Source: Chimonanthus salicifolius (lineage: Eukaryota > Streptophyta > Magnoliopsida > Laurales > Calycanthaceae). From it: 64,000 nucleotides of DNA. The DNA is taken from the NCBI GenBank assembly GCA_013350335.1, contig CM023532.1, forward strand, positions 94,981,064 through 95,045,063. Direction: 5' to 3'. The notes below the pieces were generated by a model. That model was not told the origin of the DNA. It did no database searches and saw nothing but the letters and a program-made list of their open reading frames with translations. The translations under genes were made by a program, and so were the position numbers. The stretch's first letter is position 1. Every line of letters begins with the position of its first letter. Shown one piece after another: positions 33,406-46,337 of the stretch.

Positions 33406-36400
33406 TTACATAAATCGCTCAAGATGAGCTTTCCTCATTTCCGACTCGAGTTCCCATGTGGCTTCCTCAATGCCATGTCGATCCCATACCACCTTGACAA
33501 ATTGAATTGCTCGGTTCCGTAATACCCTTTGTTCTGTGTCCACCACTCGGACCGGTTTCTCGACGTATGTCACGTCGCTTTGGATTTCTATGTCTTGCAT
33601 GTTCAGCACATGAGAAGGATCAGGATTATACTTCCTCAACATCGATATATGGAACACATCGTGTAAAGATGCCAACTGTGATGGGTGTGCCAATTGATAA
33701 GCCACATCCCCCATCATTCTTATGATTGAAAATGGTCCCACATATCTTGGCGACAATTTCCCCTTCTTTCCAAATCTCATGTGTCCCTTTCATGGCGAGA
33801 CTTTCAAGAACACCATGTCTCCCACTTCAAATTCAAGGAATCTCCTCCTCTTGTCAGCATAGGTCTTCTGACGACTTTGTTCAGTCAATAGATGTTGCCG
33901 TATCAACTGTATCTGTGCTGTAGTCTCTGTAACCAACTCAAGTCCAATCAGTACAGGCTCACCGGCCTCTGGCCAGCACACTGGTGACCTACAAGGTCTA
34001 CCATATAATGCCTCAAATGGTGCCATCTGGAGGCTTGCCTGGTAGCTGTTGTTGTATGAAAATTCTACCAACGATAAGTGGTCCTCCCATCCACCCTTGA
34101 AATCTTACATACATGCTCTCAGCATATCCTCCAATGTTTGTATTGTCCTCTCAGACTGTCCATCAGTCTGCGGATGAAATGCTGTGCTAATCAGTAAGTC
34201 TGTTCCCATGGCCGACTGCATACTTTGCCATACTCTGCCGATGCATCGGCCATCTTTGTCAGACACAATACTCCGAGGAATACCATGCAATCTGAGATAT
34301 CCCTGATATACCACTGACCCAAAGTCTCAGACGAGTCTGTCATCTTAATGGGAAGAAAATGTGCAGACTTGGTCAGTCGATCTACCATGACCAGCGCATC
34401 GTTGCCTTTTGAAGACCTTGGCAACCTTGTCACAAAATCCATGGAGATGTGTTCCCATTTCCATTCCGGCATTGGTAAGGGTTTGAGTAACTCTGGTGGC
34501 TTCTGATGTTCCATCTTAACCTGCTAACAAGTTAAGCAATGAGCCACAAATTCTGCCACATCTCTTTTGAGTCTGTGCCACCAGTAATGTCTCTTCAGGT
34601 CATGATACATCTTAGTGCTGCCGGGATGAATAAAGAGTTTGGTCTAATGTGTCTCAACCAATAACTCTTTTCTACAACTCTTAGGTACATAAATCCTTCC
34701 TCTGAATAGAAGACCCTGTCCTGATCGTAACTCCCATTCCAGTATGACTTCACTAGTAGACATCTTAGCCCATATCTCCTCCATTTCTGGGTCTGTCCGC
34801 TGTTCCTGTTCAATCTTGGTAACCATGTTGGACCGTATGATCAAATTGTACATACTCCCATGGTTGTTGATATATAAATTGAACTCTTGAATGGTATTCA
34901 GCATCTCCCATTCTGTCCTGATCAAACATGCCACTGATGCATGTGATATGCGGCTGAGTGCATCTACCACATTGTTCTCCTTGCTAGGGTGATAACGAAG
35001 TGCGAACTCATAATCCACCAGATATTCCATCCATCTGCACTGCCTCAGGTTGAGCTCTTTCTGATCAAACAAGTATCTCAAGCTCTTATGATCTGAAAAT
35101 ACTTCAAATTTCTCGCCATATAAATAATGTCTCCAGCTTTTGAAAGCGAAGACTACTGCAGCTAGTTCAAGATCATGCGTAGAATAGAGGCGTTCATGTA
35201 TTTCCAGTTGTCTTGAACCATAAGCCACCACATGATGATCTTGACTGAGGACACACCCCAGTCCTTCTCTTGAAGCATCGCATTGTACTTCATAACCCTT
35301 GCCTCTTTCTGGCAAAATCAAAATAGGAGCCCTTGTAAGTCTCTCTTTCAGTGTTTCAAATCTTCGGTTGCACAAGTCTGATCACTCAAATTTGACTCCT
35401 TTCTGTGTGAGTCGAGTCAGTGGAGATGCAATCTTGGAGAAGTCCATGATAAATTTCCTGTAGTAACCTGCCAATCCCAAAAAGCTATGGATCTCGGTTA
35501 CATTCTTTGGTTCATTCCATTCTCCCACTGCCGCCACTATAGTTAGGTCCACAGCTATACCTTCTGCTGATATGACATGCTCCAGAAAGTTAACCTGGGG
35601 TAGCTAGAATTCACACTTGCTGGCTTTAGCATATAACTGGTTCTTCCTCAAAGTGTCCAAAACTATCTTCAGGTGCTCAACATGTTCTTCTTGAGTTTTG
35701 GAATAAATCAAAATATCATCAATAAATACAATGACAAATTGAGCCAAGTAAGGACGGAAAATCCTGTTCATAAGATCCATGAACACAGCCGGTGCATTGG
35801 TGAGCCCAAACGGCATGATTACAAATTCAAATAATCCATACCGCGTTCTGAAGGCTGTCTTTTCTATGTCCTCCTCCCTAAACCGGATTTGATTGTATCC
35901 GAACACCAGGTCAATCTTAGAAAAATAATTGGAACATCTAAGTTGATCAAATAAATCATCGATCCTGGGTAGAGGGTACTTGTTTCTGACTGTCGGCTGG
36001 TTCAGTTTCCGATAGTCCACACACATACGGAGTGAATCATCATTTTTCTTCACAAATCAAACCGGAGCTCCCCAAAACAATGTACTGTTCCGAATGCACC
36101 CCAGTCTGAGCAATTCATCAATCTGTTTCTTTAACTCGGACATTTCTGCTAGTACCATCCGGTAACGTGGTAATGACACTGGTGTAGTGCCAGGATACAG
36201 CTTGATTTCAAAATTGATCTCCCTGATGGGAGGCAAGCTAAGGAGTTCCCTTGGAAATACATCCGCATAGTCCTTTACTATTGCTGGAAGTTCAGCCACC
36301 GGTTCCTTGTTGATTTGGATACTGTTCAATACTAGGTGATTCAACCCTTCATGCAATCTGCTTTGTTTGTCAGTACGCACCACATGTTGTTTTCCCTCGG

Positions 36401-37056
36401 GCGACCAAAATGTCATCCTGCAACGATAACAGTCAATGTTGGCCTTAAAGCTAGCCAACCAGTCCATACCGAAGATAATATCATACTCAGTCATATTGAG
36501 TACCAAATAATTGAACTCAAATCTGAGTCCTGCAAGTTCCGTCACTGCTGTGCATATAAGCCCCAATGATGTGTCTCCGACAGGGGATACAATGGTGAGT
36601 GATGTGGACAGCTTTTGTACTGAAGTTCCAGTTACAGATATGCATGCAGCAGATATGAAAGAGTGGGATGCTCCCGAATCAAATAATGCAAAGGCGTAGG
36701 AACTACTGAATACTGCCATACTTTGAATCACAGAATGATCCTCTGCTGCTGGAGGTACTAAGGTGAATAACCGTCCAGATCCTGTAGGCGGCCGTCCCGC
36801 CTGATTAGATGTCCTGCCTCCTCGTGAATTAGCTGGACTAACTGGTGGACGAAATGAACCTCTGGAATATGAGGCTCTGTTGAGTTGTGGGCATTCCCTC
36901 TTAAAATGGCCAGGCTGATCACAATGAAAGCAGTTGCTTACACCTCTAGGAGCCTAAGTGACTGATGCAGATGGGGAGGGATGATTGGGACAAAAGCCCC
37001 CGGTTGACCCAGTGGATGGTGAGGGTCTGCTAGAGTTCGGTCGGAACCTCTTGTTG
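33406..37056 (-). pseudogene. gag-pol: Gag C-terminus and pol of Element 3, broken
   Basis: Read from 37056 leftward: end of gag, knuckle CFHC...C (about 36894-36935), protease DSGAS (in 36057-36731), RT with VDYRKLNQ and FIDD (35604-36053), RNase H (34644-35375), integrase zinc region, core with SDKD and GQSER (34105-34514), C-terminal domain (33790-34071) and chromodomain-like end (33406-33780). Several frameshifts and stops separate these blocks. It retains the RNase H and HHCC region missing in Element 1. The two copies of the CATGGACTT-like motif flanking that region lie 1005 bp apart (34435, 35440). Gag is interrupted at 37056 by a solo LTR; its N-part resumes at 44331. Confidence 0.92.
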
Positions 37057-38979
37057 TGTAAGGTCTTGGAATTTGGGAATTAATATAAATGTGAATATTA
37101 TTTATTTTAATGATGGAAACTAGAAAATGGGTGGAGTAAATGGTAAATGGGCCAAAATTTGGACAAAGGCCCAAGTGTGGCCCAATAGACTATGGTTTGG
37201 ATTTAAATTTATTTAAATGGTCAATGAGGGTTAAATGGGTCAAAAATGGTCAAATTGGGTCAAATACCCATTTGGGGACCCAATGGGTCAAGATGGTTAA
37301 GCTCTAAGGTAAATGCGGGCCATAGACCCAATGGTGATCCATTTAGAGTGGGCTGAATGAAATTTAATCACCCTAAGTAATTTGGAATTAAACAATGGTG
37401 GTGTGGCCAACTGGGACCCACCTCCACCTCATCAAGTGAGGTGGCGGGTGGGCCAATGATTGATGGGGCCGGCCACCATGGTTGACTTCGTCAACCATGG
37501 GTGGAATAATGGGAATTAGGTTAAATAAAAATGAATTAACCTAAGTTAATTACCAAATTAATTAAATACTTAAATTATTAAATTGGTGGCTAAATTGGTC
37601 AAATGGGAGACCAAGCGACCCCACCTCAAAGGCAAGACACGTTGGGCTTGGTGGTGGTTTAGATAACCACCACCATAAAGAGATTAAAATATCTTAAAAT
37701 ATCTTTGGTTGGTGAAAAATTAATGTAAAGTGTAAATGAGGTCATCAAATGGGGATAAGTTTGATTTTTTTCTTTCTCATGTTCATTTTCACTAACTCCA
37801 TCCCTCCCACTCCTCCATTGCCGTCCCATGTCCAAGTGAAGGAGAAAAAAAAAAAGAGAAGGAGCTCAAGGAGAGAAGAAAAAAAAAATGGAATTTGGAG
37901 GGAGTTCACTCTAAGATTAAGGTCATCATCTTCCTCTCATCATCTTTTCCTCTTTTCATCTCTCAAATCCAAACCTAACATGGCCGATTTTAAGGTTGGG
38001 AGTTGCCACCCTTGATCAAAGATCTTGACCTATCAAAGATCAAGAGGAAGGAGAGAGGAGGCTACGGAGATCGATGGGAGCGGCGGAAATCGGAGGAGAC
38101 GTCGGATAGTGAGTATTTTTTTAAACAAGAAATTTTGGATTTTAGGGTTTAAGCTTTAGGGCTTGTTTTTGTGAAATTTAATGGTGGATAGATAATTTTA
38201 TGCTATGGATTTTAAATCCATCAAAGGAATGGAAAGTGGGTAAAACTCTAATGGAGAAAAAAAATTAGGGTTAGGGAAAAGAAATAAATAAATGTAGTAT
38301 GTGCATTGTATAAATTATGGAATTGAGTATGGAATGGGGTGCTTGGAATAAGAATCATGAGCCATAGGGTTCGGCCATGTAGCATGGCCGAACCCCATGG
38401 TGGGTGATTAGGGTTTGATGAAATTGGTTAGGGTTTAAAGGATGGAAGGCAATGAAGGTTTTTGATTAATGCATTTAGGGTTTTAATGAATGCATGGGAG
38501 TAATGTTTAAAATGGTTTTATGATGAAAATGTAAAAGGATTTTATGGCATTGGAAGACATAAAAGAGAATAAATTATGAACCATGGGTTCAGCTATGGTG
38601 TATGGCCGAACCCTAGGTTGTTGTGTGTGTGAAGTTAATTAGGGTTTTTAAGGTTAAAGTCATGGAAAAATGGGAAGAGTAATGGATTTAATATTTTGGC
38701 GAATGGAGATATTTTGGAGTAAGGAGTGATGAATCATGAACCATGGGTTCGGCCATGGTGTATGGCCGAACCCTATGGTGAACAATGGTGGGTTTAATGG
38801 TTGTGATTTATGGAGAAATAAATGGGAAAATGTTAGTAGTTTTGATGGACCCAAAATATGTAATGATACCTTGAAATGGTGATTTAAATGCATGATGTAA
38901 ATGTACTAAAGGATCTAAAATGTACTAAAGGATCCAAGGAAAATGGGGAACAAGACATCATGGGTTCGGCCATGGTGTG

Positions 38980-41900
38980 TGTAACGACCCGTCCCGCTAC
39001 GGGCACGTTAAAACTGATACGAACTCTTAAAACCGATCCAATACAATTTCGGATACTTTTTTTTTTTAAATGGGAGATGCCGCTCCCGCAACCCACACTA
39101 ACCATAGCAATCCGCCAATAAGTCAAAAACCGTAAGTATCGATCAGAATTACAAATTATAGCATCATCACATTATTACATTCATCCAACTCAGTGAAATG
39201 TACACATATCTCAAATACATTAGCAATTTCCGATTACGAGATAAAACCATGATAAGTACAAAGTTACAGTTCTATGCCCGAAGTCCGATTGAGGGTCCCG
39301 CCGACCATCCCTCCATGAAATACCTGCGAGGCAAGGGGTGAGCTCTACATGCCCAGTGAGGGTAACACACGCGTCAAATGTCACCCAGCATACACTATGT
39401 ATATATATAATCAATTGAACATATCAATGTCTATGAAGTTTACATGCATGACTATGCAAGCGGGTGCCCTATCCCTAACACACAGGCCCACATCAGTCGG
39501 TCCACTAGCGCATCCTCTAACCCACTCAATGCATCCGTCGTAGTTCACTCGTCCTCGGGTACACAGACTGACCTCCAACCGGGTCAGGATCCCTCCTCCT
39601 CGACCAGACCTATAACTCTCTCATAACAACCAGCACGCATACCACGACCAACCCAAGAGTCGGACTCACTAGAGTCCTAAACTGACTACCACACAGGAGT
39701 AACCACCTCACCAGTCCTCAACGGACTGCCAATCAAAATCATCCATGGTCTCCTCAACTGAGCACCAGAGTCTCGATAATCAAACCCATAACCTTGGACC
39801 CTATATATTGGTCTCCACACGACTGATGTATCCACCTCCCACAGAATTCTATAGGTCTTCTACCGAGTGAGCCGGCCGAACTCACTCGTTAGGCGTCCAT
39901 AAATTTCAGGTGAGTCAACACCCACAACACAAGTCTCAACGATGAACCCCAATACCATAACCGGGGTAAACACACTACCACCTCGCACCACAGGCTGTCC
40001 CCACCACGCCGGTGTCCTAGCCTGGAATATCTCATCACACCACACCGCACCATCCCCCGATCAATGAGCGGGCGAGCACATCCTCAGCCTATTCGGTCAT
40101 CCGGAGAATCACAAACCATACCAGCGGGAGCGGTCCCTCACCGCATCGTCCCTCGACCTAGGCGAGCCCCTCCTCAGTCTACTCGGTCATCCAGGGAATC
40201 ACAAACCATACCAGCGGGAGCTGTCCATCACCGCATCGTCCCTCGACCTAGGCGAGCCCCTCCTCAGTCTACTCGGTCATCCAGGGAATCACAAACCATA
40301 CCAGTGGGAGCGGTCCCTCACCGCATCGTCCCTCGACCTAGGCGAGCCCCTCCTCAGCCTACTCGGTCATCCAGGGAATCACAAACCATACCAGCGGGAG
40401 CGGTCCCTCACCGCATCGTCCCTCGACCTAGGCGAGCCCCTCCTCAGCCTACTCGGTCATCCAGGGAATCACAAACCATACCAGCGGGAGCTGTCCCTCA
40501 CCGCATCGTCCCTCGACCTAGGCGAGCCCCTCCTCAGCCTACTCGGTCATCCAGGGAATCACAAACCATACCAACGGGAGCGGTCCCTCACCGCATCGTC
40601 CCTCGACCTAGGCGAGCCCCTCCTCAGCCTACTCGGTCATCTAGGGAATCACAAACCATACCAGCGGGGGCGGTCCCTCACCGCATCGTCCCTCGACCTA
40701 GGCGAGCCCCTCCTCAGCCTACTCGGTCATCCAGGGAATCACAAACCATACCAGCGGGAGCTATCCCTCACCGCATCGTCCCTCGACCTAGGCGAGCACC
40801 TCCTCAGCCTACTCTATCATCTAGGGACCACAGTGCATACTGGCGGGATCTGTTCCTCACCGCACCATCCCCCGGCTAATGAGTGGCGAGCACCTCCTCA
40901 GCCTCCTCTGTCATCCGGGGATCACCTCATCCGTCGCACATTCGGGTATCGGAACTGTAAAAGGGCTTCTAAGGTTACCTTGGGTGAACCAACATTCAGC
41001 CTGATGGCCTATCTAGGGTTAACATAATTACTCCCCAATTAGTGCTTATCTGGGACTCCAAGGCACCTTGTTCTCTAAGTCAGGTCACGCCTCTCTCATA
41101 GGTACGTCCGGGGAAATACAAGACGGACCGACCATTTGATCCACGCAAGGGTTACGACTACCCATTTCCAGTCACAAGGGAGTCTGAATCCCAACCATGC
41201 GTCCACTGTGTGGTCCCACATAACATCTGCACCCTAACTACCCGACAAGCCGGGGGGAGTCTTTAGATCCTGATGTGGCCTAATACCCATGCCCCACCGG
41301 CATCCCACATATGTTACCCCTATGCATGCATAGTTACTACTGCACGTACTAATAACATAGATCATCATATAATAATCAGGTGTATATATATCACTATCTG
41401 TCACGGGCTGGCATGTTAACATCCAAGCATGTTATAACGTCTAACAGTCCAAACTAATTATCACATGATCATATGGAATATTATCAACAGAATACCTCAC
41501 ACCATAATCAAACACATACCATCACATATTACATATATTCGCATGTTGACATATTAACATATTATCAATAAAATAAACTCCAATCAGGTCACCACGCAAT
41601 CAATCAATTATGACATCAGATAATCAACTTGAATATGCCTCTACAGGCATCGGGTACAAATACATCCGGATGGGGGCCCACCACATAATGATATCAACAG
41701 TTCCCTTGCCGAGTGGCTCATAATACCGAGGACCCGCATTCGCTGCATTTCGTACCCGCACATACGATAAGGAAGTAAGATGCATAGATGCATGCTAAAG
41801 CGGTGGTGAATTCCCTCACCTGTGTGTGCTTTCGAAATTCGAGCGATGAAAATGGGTCGGAGGATTGAAGGAAGCGATGCACGGGCTGGAACAAGCTGAA

Positions 41901-42861
41901 GAAGGTCCAGAACACGCTGGAAGAGGACTTGTAACGGGCCTGGGCCGAGCCTAGTACTGGGCCTGGGCCGGGCCGATGCTGGATCGGGCCTGGGCCGGGC
42001 CGATCTGCTGGCCCGGGCCGAGAAGGTGAGTCGGGCCCTCGAGGCCGGGCTCAACTCGAACTGGGCTTGGGTCGGATCAGACAAGGTCTGCCGGGCTCGA
42101 ACTGGGCTTGGGTCGGATTGAACAAGGTCTGCCGGGCCTGAGAAAAAGGGGTAAAGGGTTTGAGATTAGGGTTTCTGGATGGGGAAGAGAGGAAGGGAAA
42201 GAGAGAAAGAGAGAGTGAAGGATGATGGTGGCGACGGCGGAGGAGTTCAAGATCGCTAAGACTGAGAAGACCGACGGCTGGAGGTCCGGCAGGTCTGCGC
42301 GGCGGCGATTCGCAGCGAGGAGAGGGAGAACCAGATAGGGGAAGGGAGAGGTCGAGAGAGAGAGAGACGGCGGCGGCGCCTTGAGGAAGGAGAAAGGAAG
42401 AGCAAGGTGCGGCGGCGATGGAGAGGGAAGATGGGGTGCAGTGGCGGCGACGGGTTAGGGTTTCCAGCCAAAAAGGGAAGAGAAGAGAGGAGAAAGAGAG
42501 AAGGAGGAGTTGCGGCGGCACTATAGCTATGCGCTACAGTGCTGCCAAAACGAGATTTTAAAGGGAGGGATGCTAGGTTTAGGTTTTTTTTTTTTTTTTT
42601 TTAAATAAATAAAAGCTTCCAATTTTTTTTTTTTTAAATATTTTAAAGAGCTCGAAGAAGTCAAACGACAAACGTCGAGGGAAAACGTGTGATTTTCAAA
42701 CTTTTAATTATGAAAGAAAATTCAATAATTCAAAATTACCAAATTGCCCTCTGAGTCTCCGAACTCGAAATCGGGCAAACCAGGACCCACCACAGGGGCC
42801 CACACTCAACCTACTGCTACCAAGACCCTAAAACTCCGAAAAATCGGGTTGGGTCGCTACA
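38980..42861 (-). repeat. Solo LTR, family E, 3882 bp, with internal minisatellite
   Basis: TGTAACGACCCGTCC...GGGTCGCTACA, flanked by GTGTG (38975-38979, 42862-42866). Minus orientation is inferred from the T-run near its left end and the CT-rich region (42180-42520 on the minus strand). It is more GC-rich than its neighbours. A donor-like ACAG/GTGAGG (minus, G at 41819) and acceptor-like CTCAC...CCTTGCCTCGCAG (minus, AG at 39325-39324) would give an intron of about 2.5 kb. It has no GGTTCGGCC palindromes and no terminal stem-loop of the A-D type. The proline/arginine-rich minus frame at 42051-42521 is most likely the GC-rich leader read by chance. Confidence 0.88.
40064..40880. repeat. 90-bp minisatellite, about 8-9 units
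   Basis: The marker CCGCATCGTCCCTCGACC recurs at 40141, 40231, 40321, 40411, 40501, 40591, 40681 and 40771, exactly every 90 bp, with worn units at both ends. Units are nearly identical. Because 90 is a multiple of three, the plus strand stays open for 271 codons as a 30-residue Pro/Arg repeat. It is antisense to the LTR and inside its putative intron, so I do not call it a gene. Confidence 0.93.
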
Positions 42862-44207
42862 GTGTGTGGCCGAACCCATGACCCATTTGGTAAGTTATTG
42901 TATGGGCTAAGGTTGGGTCCATACTTGTATTTAGATGATGGGAAATTTGATTAAATTAAGTGGATGATTTAGGGATGTTAGGTCATGGTCAATGAATCAT
43001 TAATGGAGCTAAGTTAGGGATCTAAGTGGTGGATCAAGTTTGGACTTAATCATACCTAGATAAATGAGTACATAATCACGTGAAGGGGTAGTGGCAAAAA
43101 TGGTAATTATTGGCTAAATTGAAGAAAACCCACTAAGATATGATTTATGGGCTTGGAAATGGTAAAATATGGACTGATGTGGTAATTTAATAAGGTGTCG
43201 GATAGCGCGAACGGTACGCGAGTCGGTAGCTGGATTGTCGGACGAATACGGGAAAAGGACGTGAGTCCGTAATCGGTAGGATTTCTACCTACTTGTAAGC
43301 CATGGATGTGTAATGGTATATTTATCTTATTTTGGTTGATTTTGGGATTGATCTTAAAAAAAAAATTTGTTCTATGATTATGGACATTATGTTTAATACT
43401 ATGGTTTATTATTTTTAAGGTTATGCATTATATGGTAAGGCTATGTATGGTATATTAAGGGTATGAGATATACATATTACATAGCATAATGCATTACATC
43501 TCATGCATGGCATGGGCGGAAAAAAATAAACAAACCGGAGTCCATGCTCCGTCGGGGCGACCGAGAACAGGCATGGGGACACCTTGACGAGGCTTTGCCG
43601 TCAAGGGGGATATTTTGCGGTTGGACATATCTTGACGAGGTTTTTCCGTCAAGAGGGATATGACAGTATATGGCAGGAATGATGGGTGGGATTCATAACA
43701 TTGACACCCATGGCATATCATTTACTTATATTTTCAATATATGGTGGCTTATAGTTTTCACTGTGTTATTATCTGTATGTGGTTATCACTAACCCATGTG
43801 CTAGCCCTACTCGGAATCCTACTGGGCGTGTGTTCTAACGCCCTACTTCTACCCTAGCTGATGATGCAGGGGATGGCGGACCGGAAGGGCGAGACGGAAG
43901 CCAAGCTTAGGAGCTTGGGGAGGCGGATTAATTATTTTGTTTTACGTTTATTTTAGAAAAGATGTATTTGTATAGTTAGCTTGTCAGAAATGTAATAATT
44001 TAGGTAGTTTGCTATGTTTAGGTATTATCTTGGATAATACAGTATAATGGCATTTTCATAATTAATTGGGTATTTCTTCCCTACTATCTGAAGAACTGGT
44101 CGGATAGTTCTATTATCATCCGTAGTTATTTTTATGTTCCGTGAGCGTACTTTCTACACGTGAACCGTACTCGTGGACTTATGTTCCACGCATGCGTAGG
44201 GTTGGCC

Positions 44208-44244
44208 AGTTAAGGGCCGGGCTTTAGAAGCTCGGAACTTAACT
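44208..44244 (+). other. Conserved LTR-terminal stem-loop (family C, plus)
   Basis: AGTTAAG...GGGCTT pairs with AAGCTCGG...CTTAACT around TAG, followed by the poly-A run and LTR end. Confidence 0.7.
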
Positions 44245-44330
44245 CGCGCCGTGACGTCCGTGCCCTTTGTCACTTTAAAAAAAAAAATAGACTCTGGTTT
44301 TTGGTAAAAAGGGGCGGGCGTTACATGTTG

Positions 44331-45100
44331 TGCTAAAATGTACCCCTCCCACTCTGAGCTCGGCGATTATCAAAACGCGTCAACTCAGTCATCTCTTGCT
44401 CTGTTATAGTGGCCTTGCTGACCACCTCTGCCAATGTAGCTGCCTTGAATATGGTTACCTTGGCCCTTATGCTTAGCCGAAGGCCCCGGTCAAACTTGTG
44501 AGCCCTTCGATACTCTGTATCCACCATATAGAATGCATATACAGACAAAATGAGAAACTTCTGGTGGTACTCTGCCAATGTCATGGTACCTTGTACCAAA
44601 GATAGAAAAGCCTGAGCCTGGCGCTCCTTCTCTTCCTCAGGAAAATAATGTTCCTGGAAGGTTGCTGAGAACTGTTCCCAAGTCATTGCAGTCCTCTCTC
44701 CTTCCGGAAGGAGTGCTCGCTGCTTCTCTACCACCACCCACCATTTACCGGCATCGTCGATCAGTTGTAACGTGGCCAGTAAAATCTTGTCAGCATGGTT
44801 CACAATCTTGAGTAAAGTCAGGATCTGGGTGATTTCTTCAGTCAATTTTCTGTTTCGACAGCCCCTTCTCTCCCTTTGAAATAAGGAGGGCATTGTTGCT
44901 GGAAGTCCCTGACTATGCTCCTATCATTTGTCTCTTTGGTGGTTCCATTGTCGTTCAAGTGTTGTTGAAGCACCGAAGTAACCACCGCTTGAACCAGATT
45001 TTGCAGTTCAGGAGGCACCACCTGTATATTTGCGCTGCTTGTTTCTTCCTCCTCTTGGTGGGATGGTTGTTGTTCCTCTTCCCGATGAGATTGTTGCTTA
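44331..45100 (-). pseudogene. gag: Gag N-part of Element 3, truncated at its start
   Basis: Minus frame with the capsid pattern ([46 protein letters not shown]) matching Element 1 gag residues of about 150-330. It is cut on the left by the solo LTR. On the right, at 45100, it runs straight into LTR sequence: the true gag start, leader and primer site are gone. One frame break lies near 44893. Confidence 0.88.
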
Positions 45101-46337
45101 GAGACAATCCAACCGTTCCTTCACTTTCTAAATTAATAAAACATCTTCCATGGGGTTCGGCCATACACCATGGCCGAACCCTATGGTTCATAATCCCCTT
45201 TTTAAAATTATTAATCCTTGATCCTCCATGATCTAATCACCATATTAATTTCCTTTCCATGGTTTCCAAGATCTAAATTCATGAACATAAATCCATAATT
45301 ATTTATGGGGTTCGGCCATACTCCATGGCCGAACCCATAAAAATAATCATGTCTTTCCATAAAATCACCAAAAACATCCATACATTAACCATGTCTTCTT
45401 TCATGGGGTTCGGCCATGCACTGTGGCCGAACCCCTATGGTTCATGCTTCCATTAAAATTATCAAAATCCTCTCCCAATCTTCTTCCATGGGGTTCAGCC
45501 ATACACCATGGCCGAACCCTATGGTTCTTTATATTAAAACAAATTGATCAAATAAAATACTAACCGGTTCCGATTGATTCTTGCTCTTCCAATCCTTCTC
45601 CTTTCTTCTTGATTTTTCCCAAGCCGAGAACACCTCTTGCTGGCTGCCTTTCCTTCCTCTTGTTTTGCCCTGAATAAGAATTGAGATGGAGAGGAAATTC
45701 GGCTATGGTGGTATTGCCGTGCGCCTCTCCCTCTTTATTTTTAATACTTCCCAATTGGTTCCATCTTTAGAAGGTGTCAAGATAGTAATTGCCGTGCACC
45801 CTTCGTTTAAAACCTCTACTCGGCCAATCTTGTTTGAAGTGGCAATTGCCATGTGCCCTTGTTTCCTTTTCCTTATAAGACTCCCTTTGATCCTATTTTT
45901 AAAAGGTGCTTAAGATATCAAATTCCCCTTAGGGCAGTGCGCCCCTTGCTTCCTTGATTGGATGTTGCCGACCTTCCAATCTAGCCTTTGCCTTGCGCCC
46001 CTTGTTGCCTCTTTTAAATGATCTTATGTGCATCACTTAGATATTTCATATCTCTTAGACATTTTATTATTTAGCAATCCCCTTAGGCGCATATTCATAG
46101 ATTGCATAAACAATATTCGGCCATGCACAATTATCTCCTTCCTTATTTATCTATGTTGCATTACTAATTAAATTCATCTCCATTTAATTTTTTTATTGAA
46201 ACAAATTCCAAAACCATTGGGTCTTGATTGGGCAATGACCCAACCCTTTACCCATATAAAATCCATATCTACATAATTCACCAATTAAATGGGTAATATT
46301 CATATATATTCATAAATTGAAAATACGGGGTGTTACA
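45101..46337 (-). repeat. 5' LTR of Element 3, truncated
   Basis: Aligns with 32108-33345 of the other LTR at roughly 2% difference by eye. Contains the LTR start (TGTAACACCCCG on the minus strand), U3, donor-like site near 45561 and four palindromes (45150, 45307, 45403, 45490). The remaining LTR 3' part is deleted. Confidence 0.9.

Larger units (their letters stand above)
37057..44325 (+). repeat. Solo LTR, family C, plus strand, split by a family E LTR
   Basis: TGTAAGGTCTTGG...GGGCGTTACA with TGTTG on both sides (37052-37056, 44326-44330), inserted in the gag of Element 3. About 3.4 kb without the nested piece. Order seen: U3 with GGTCAA repeats, CT/GAA-rich stretch (37760-37930), donor ATA/GTGAGTATTT at 38109, palindromes 38365, 38583 and 38745, one split by the family E insertion, CTTGACG hairpins near 43583, acceptor ending at 43857, terminal stem-loop. 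Confidence 0.94.
25793..46337 (-). mobile_element. Element 3: Ty3/gypsy chromovirus, LTR family B, minus strand
   Basis: Flanked by CATTT at 25788-25792 and 46338-46342. The empty site survives in the other Element 2 LTR (about 10997). From right to left: truncated 5' LTR (46337-45101), gag, pol, polypurine tract, 3' LTR (33345-25793). The 5' LTR has lost its 3' part, primer site, leader and gag start. Four later insertions lie within it (26280, 29186, 37057 and, inside that, 38980). Confidence 0.93.

Noticed and set aside
40064..40879. 271-aa repeat protein on the plus strand
   Set aside because: The frame exists only because the 90-bp unit is a multiple of three. It is antisense in an LTR and has no start or end context of its own.
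42051..42521. 156-aa Pro/Ser/Arg-rich minus frame as a host gene
   Set aside because: It lies in the GC-rich leader part of the family E LTR, between perfect target duplications, with low-complexity CT-rich sequence.
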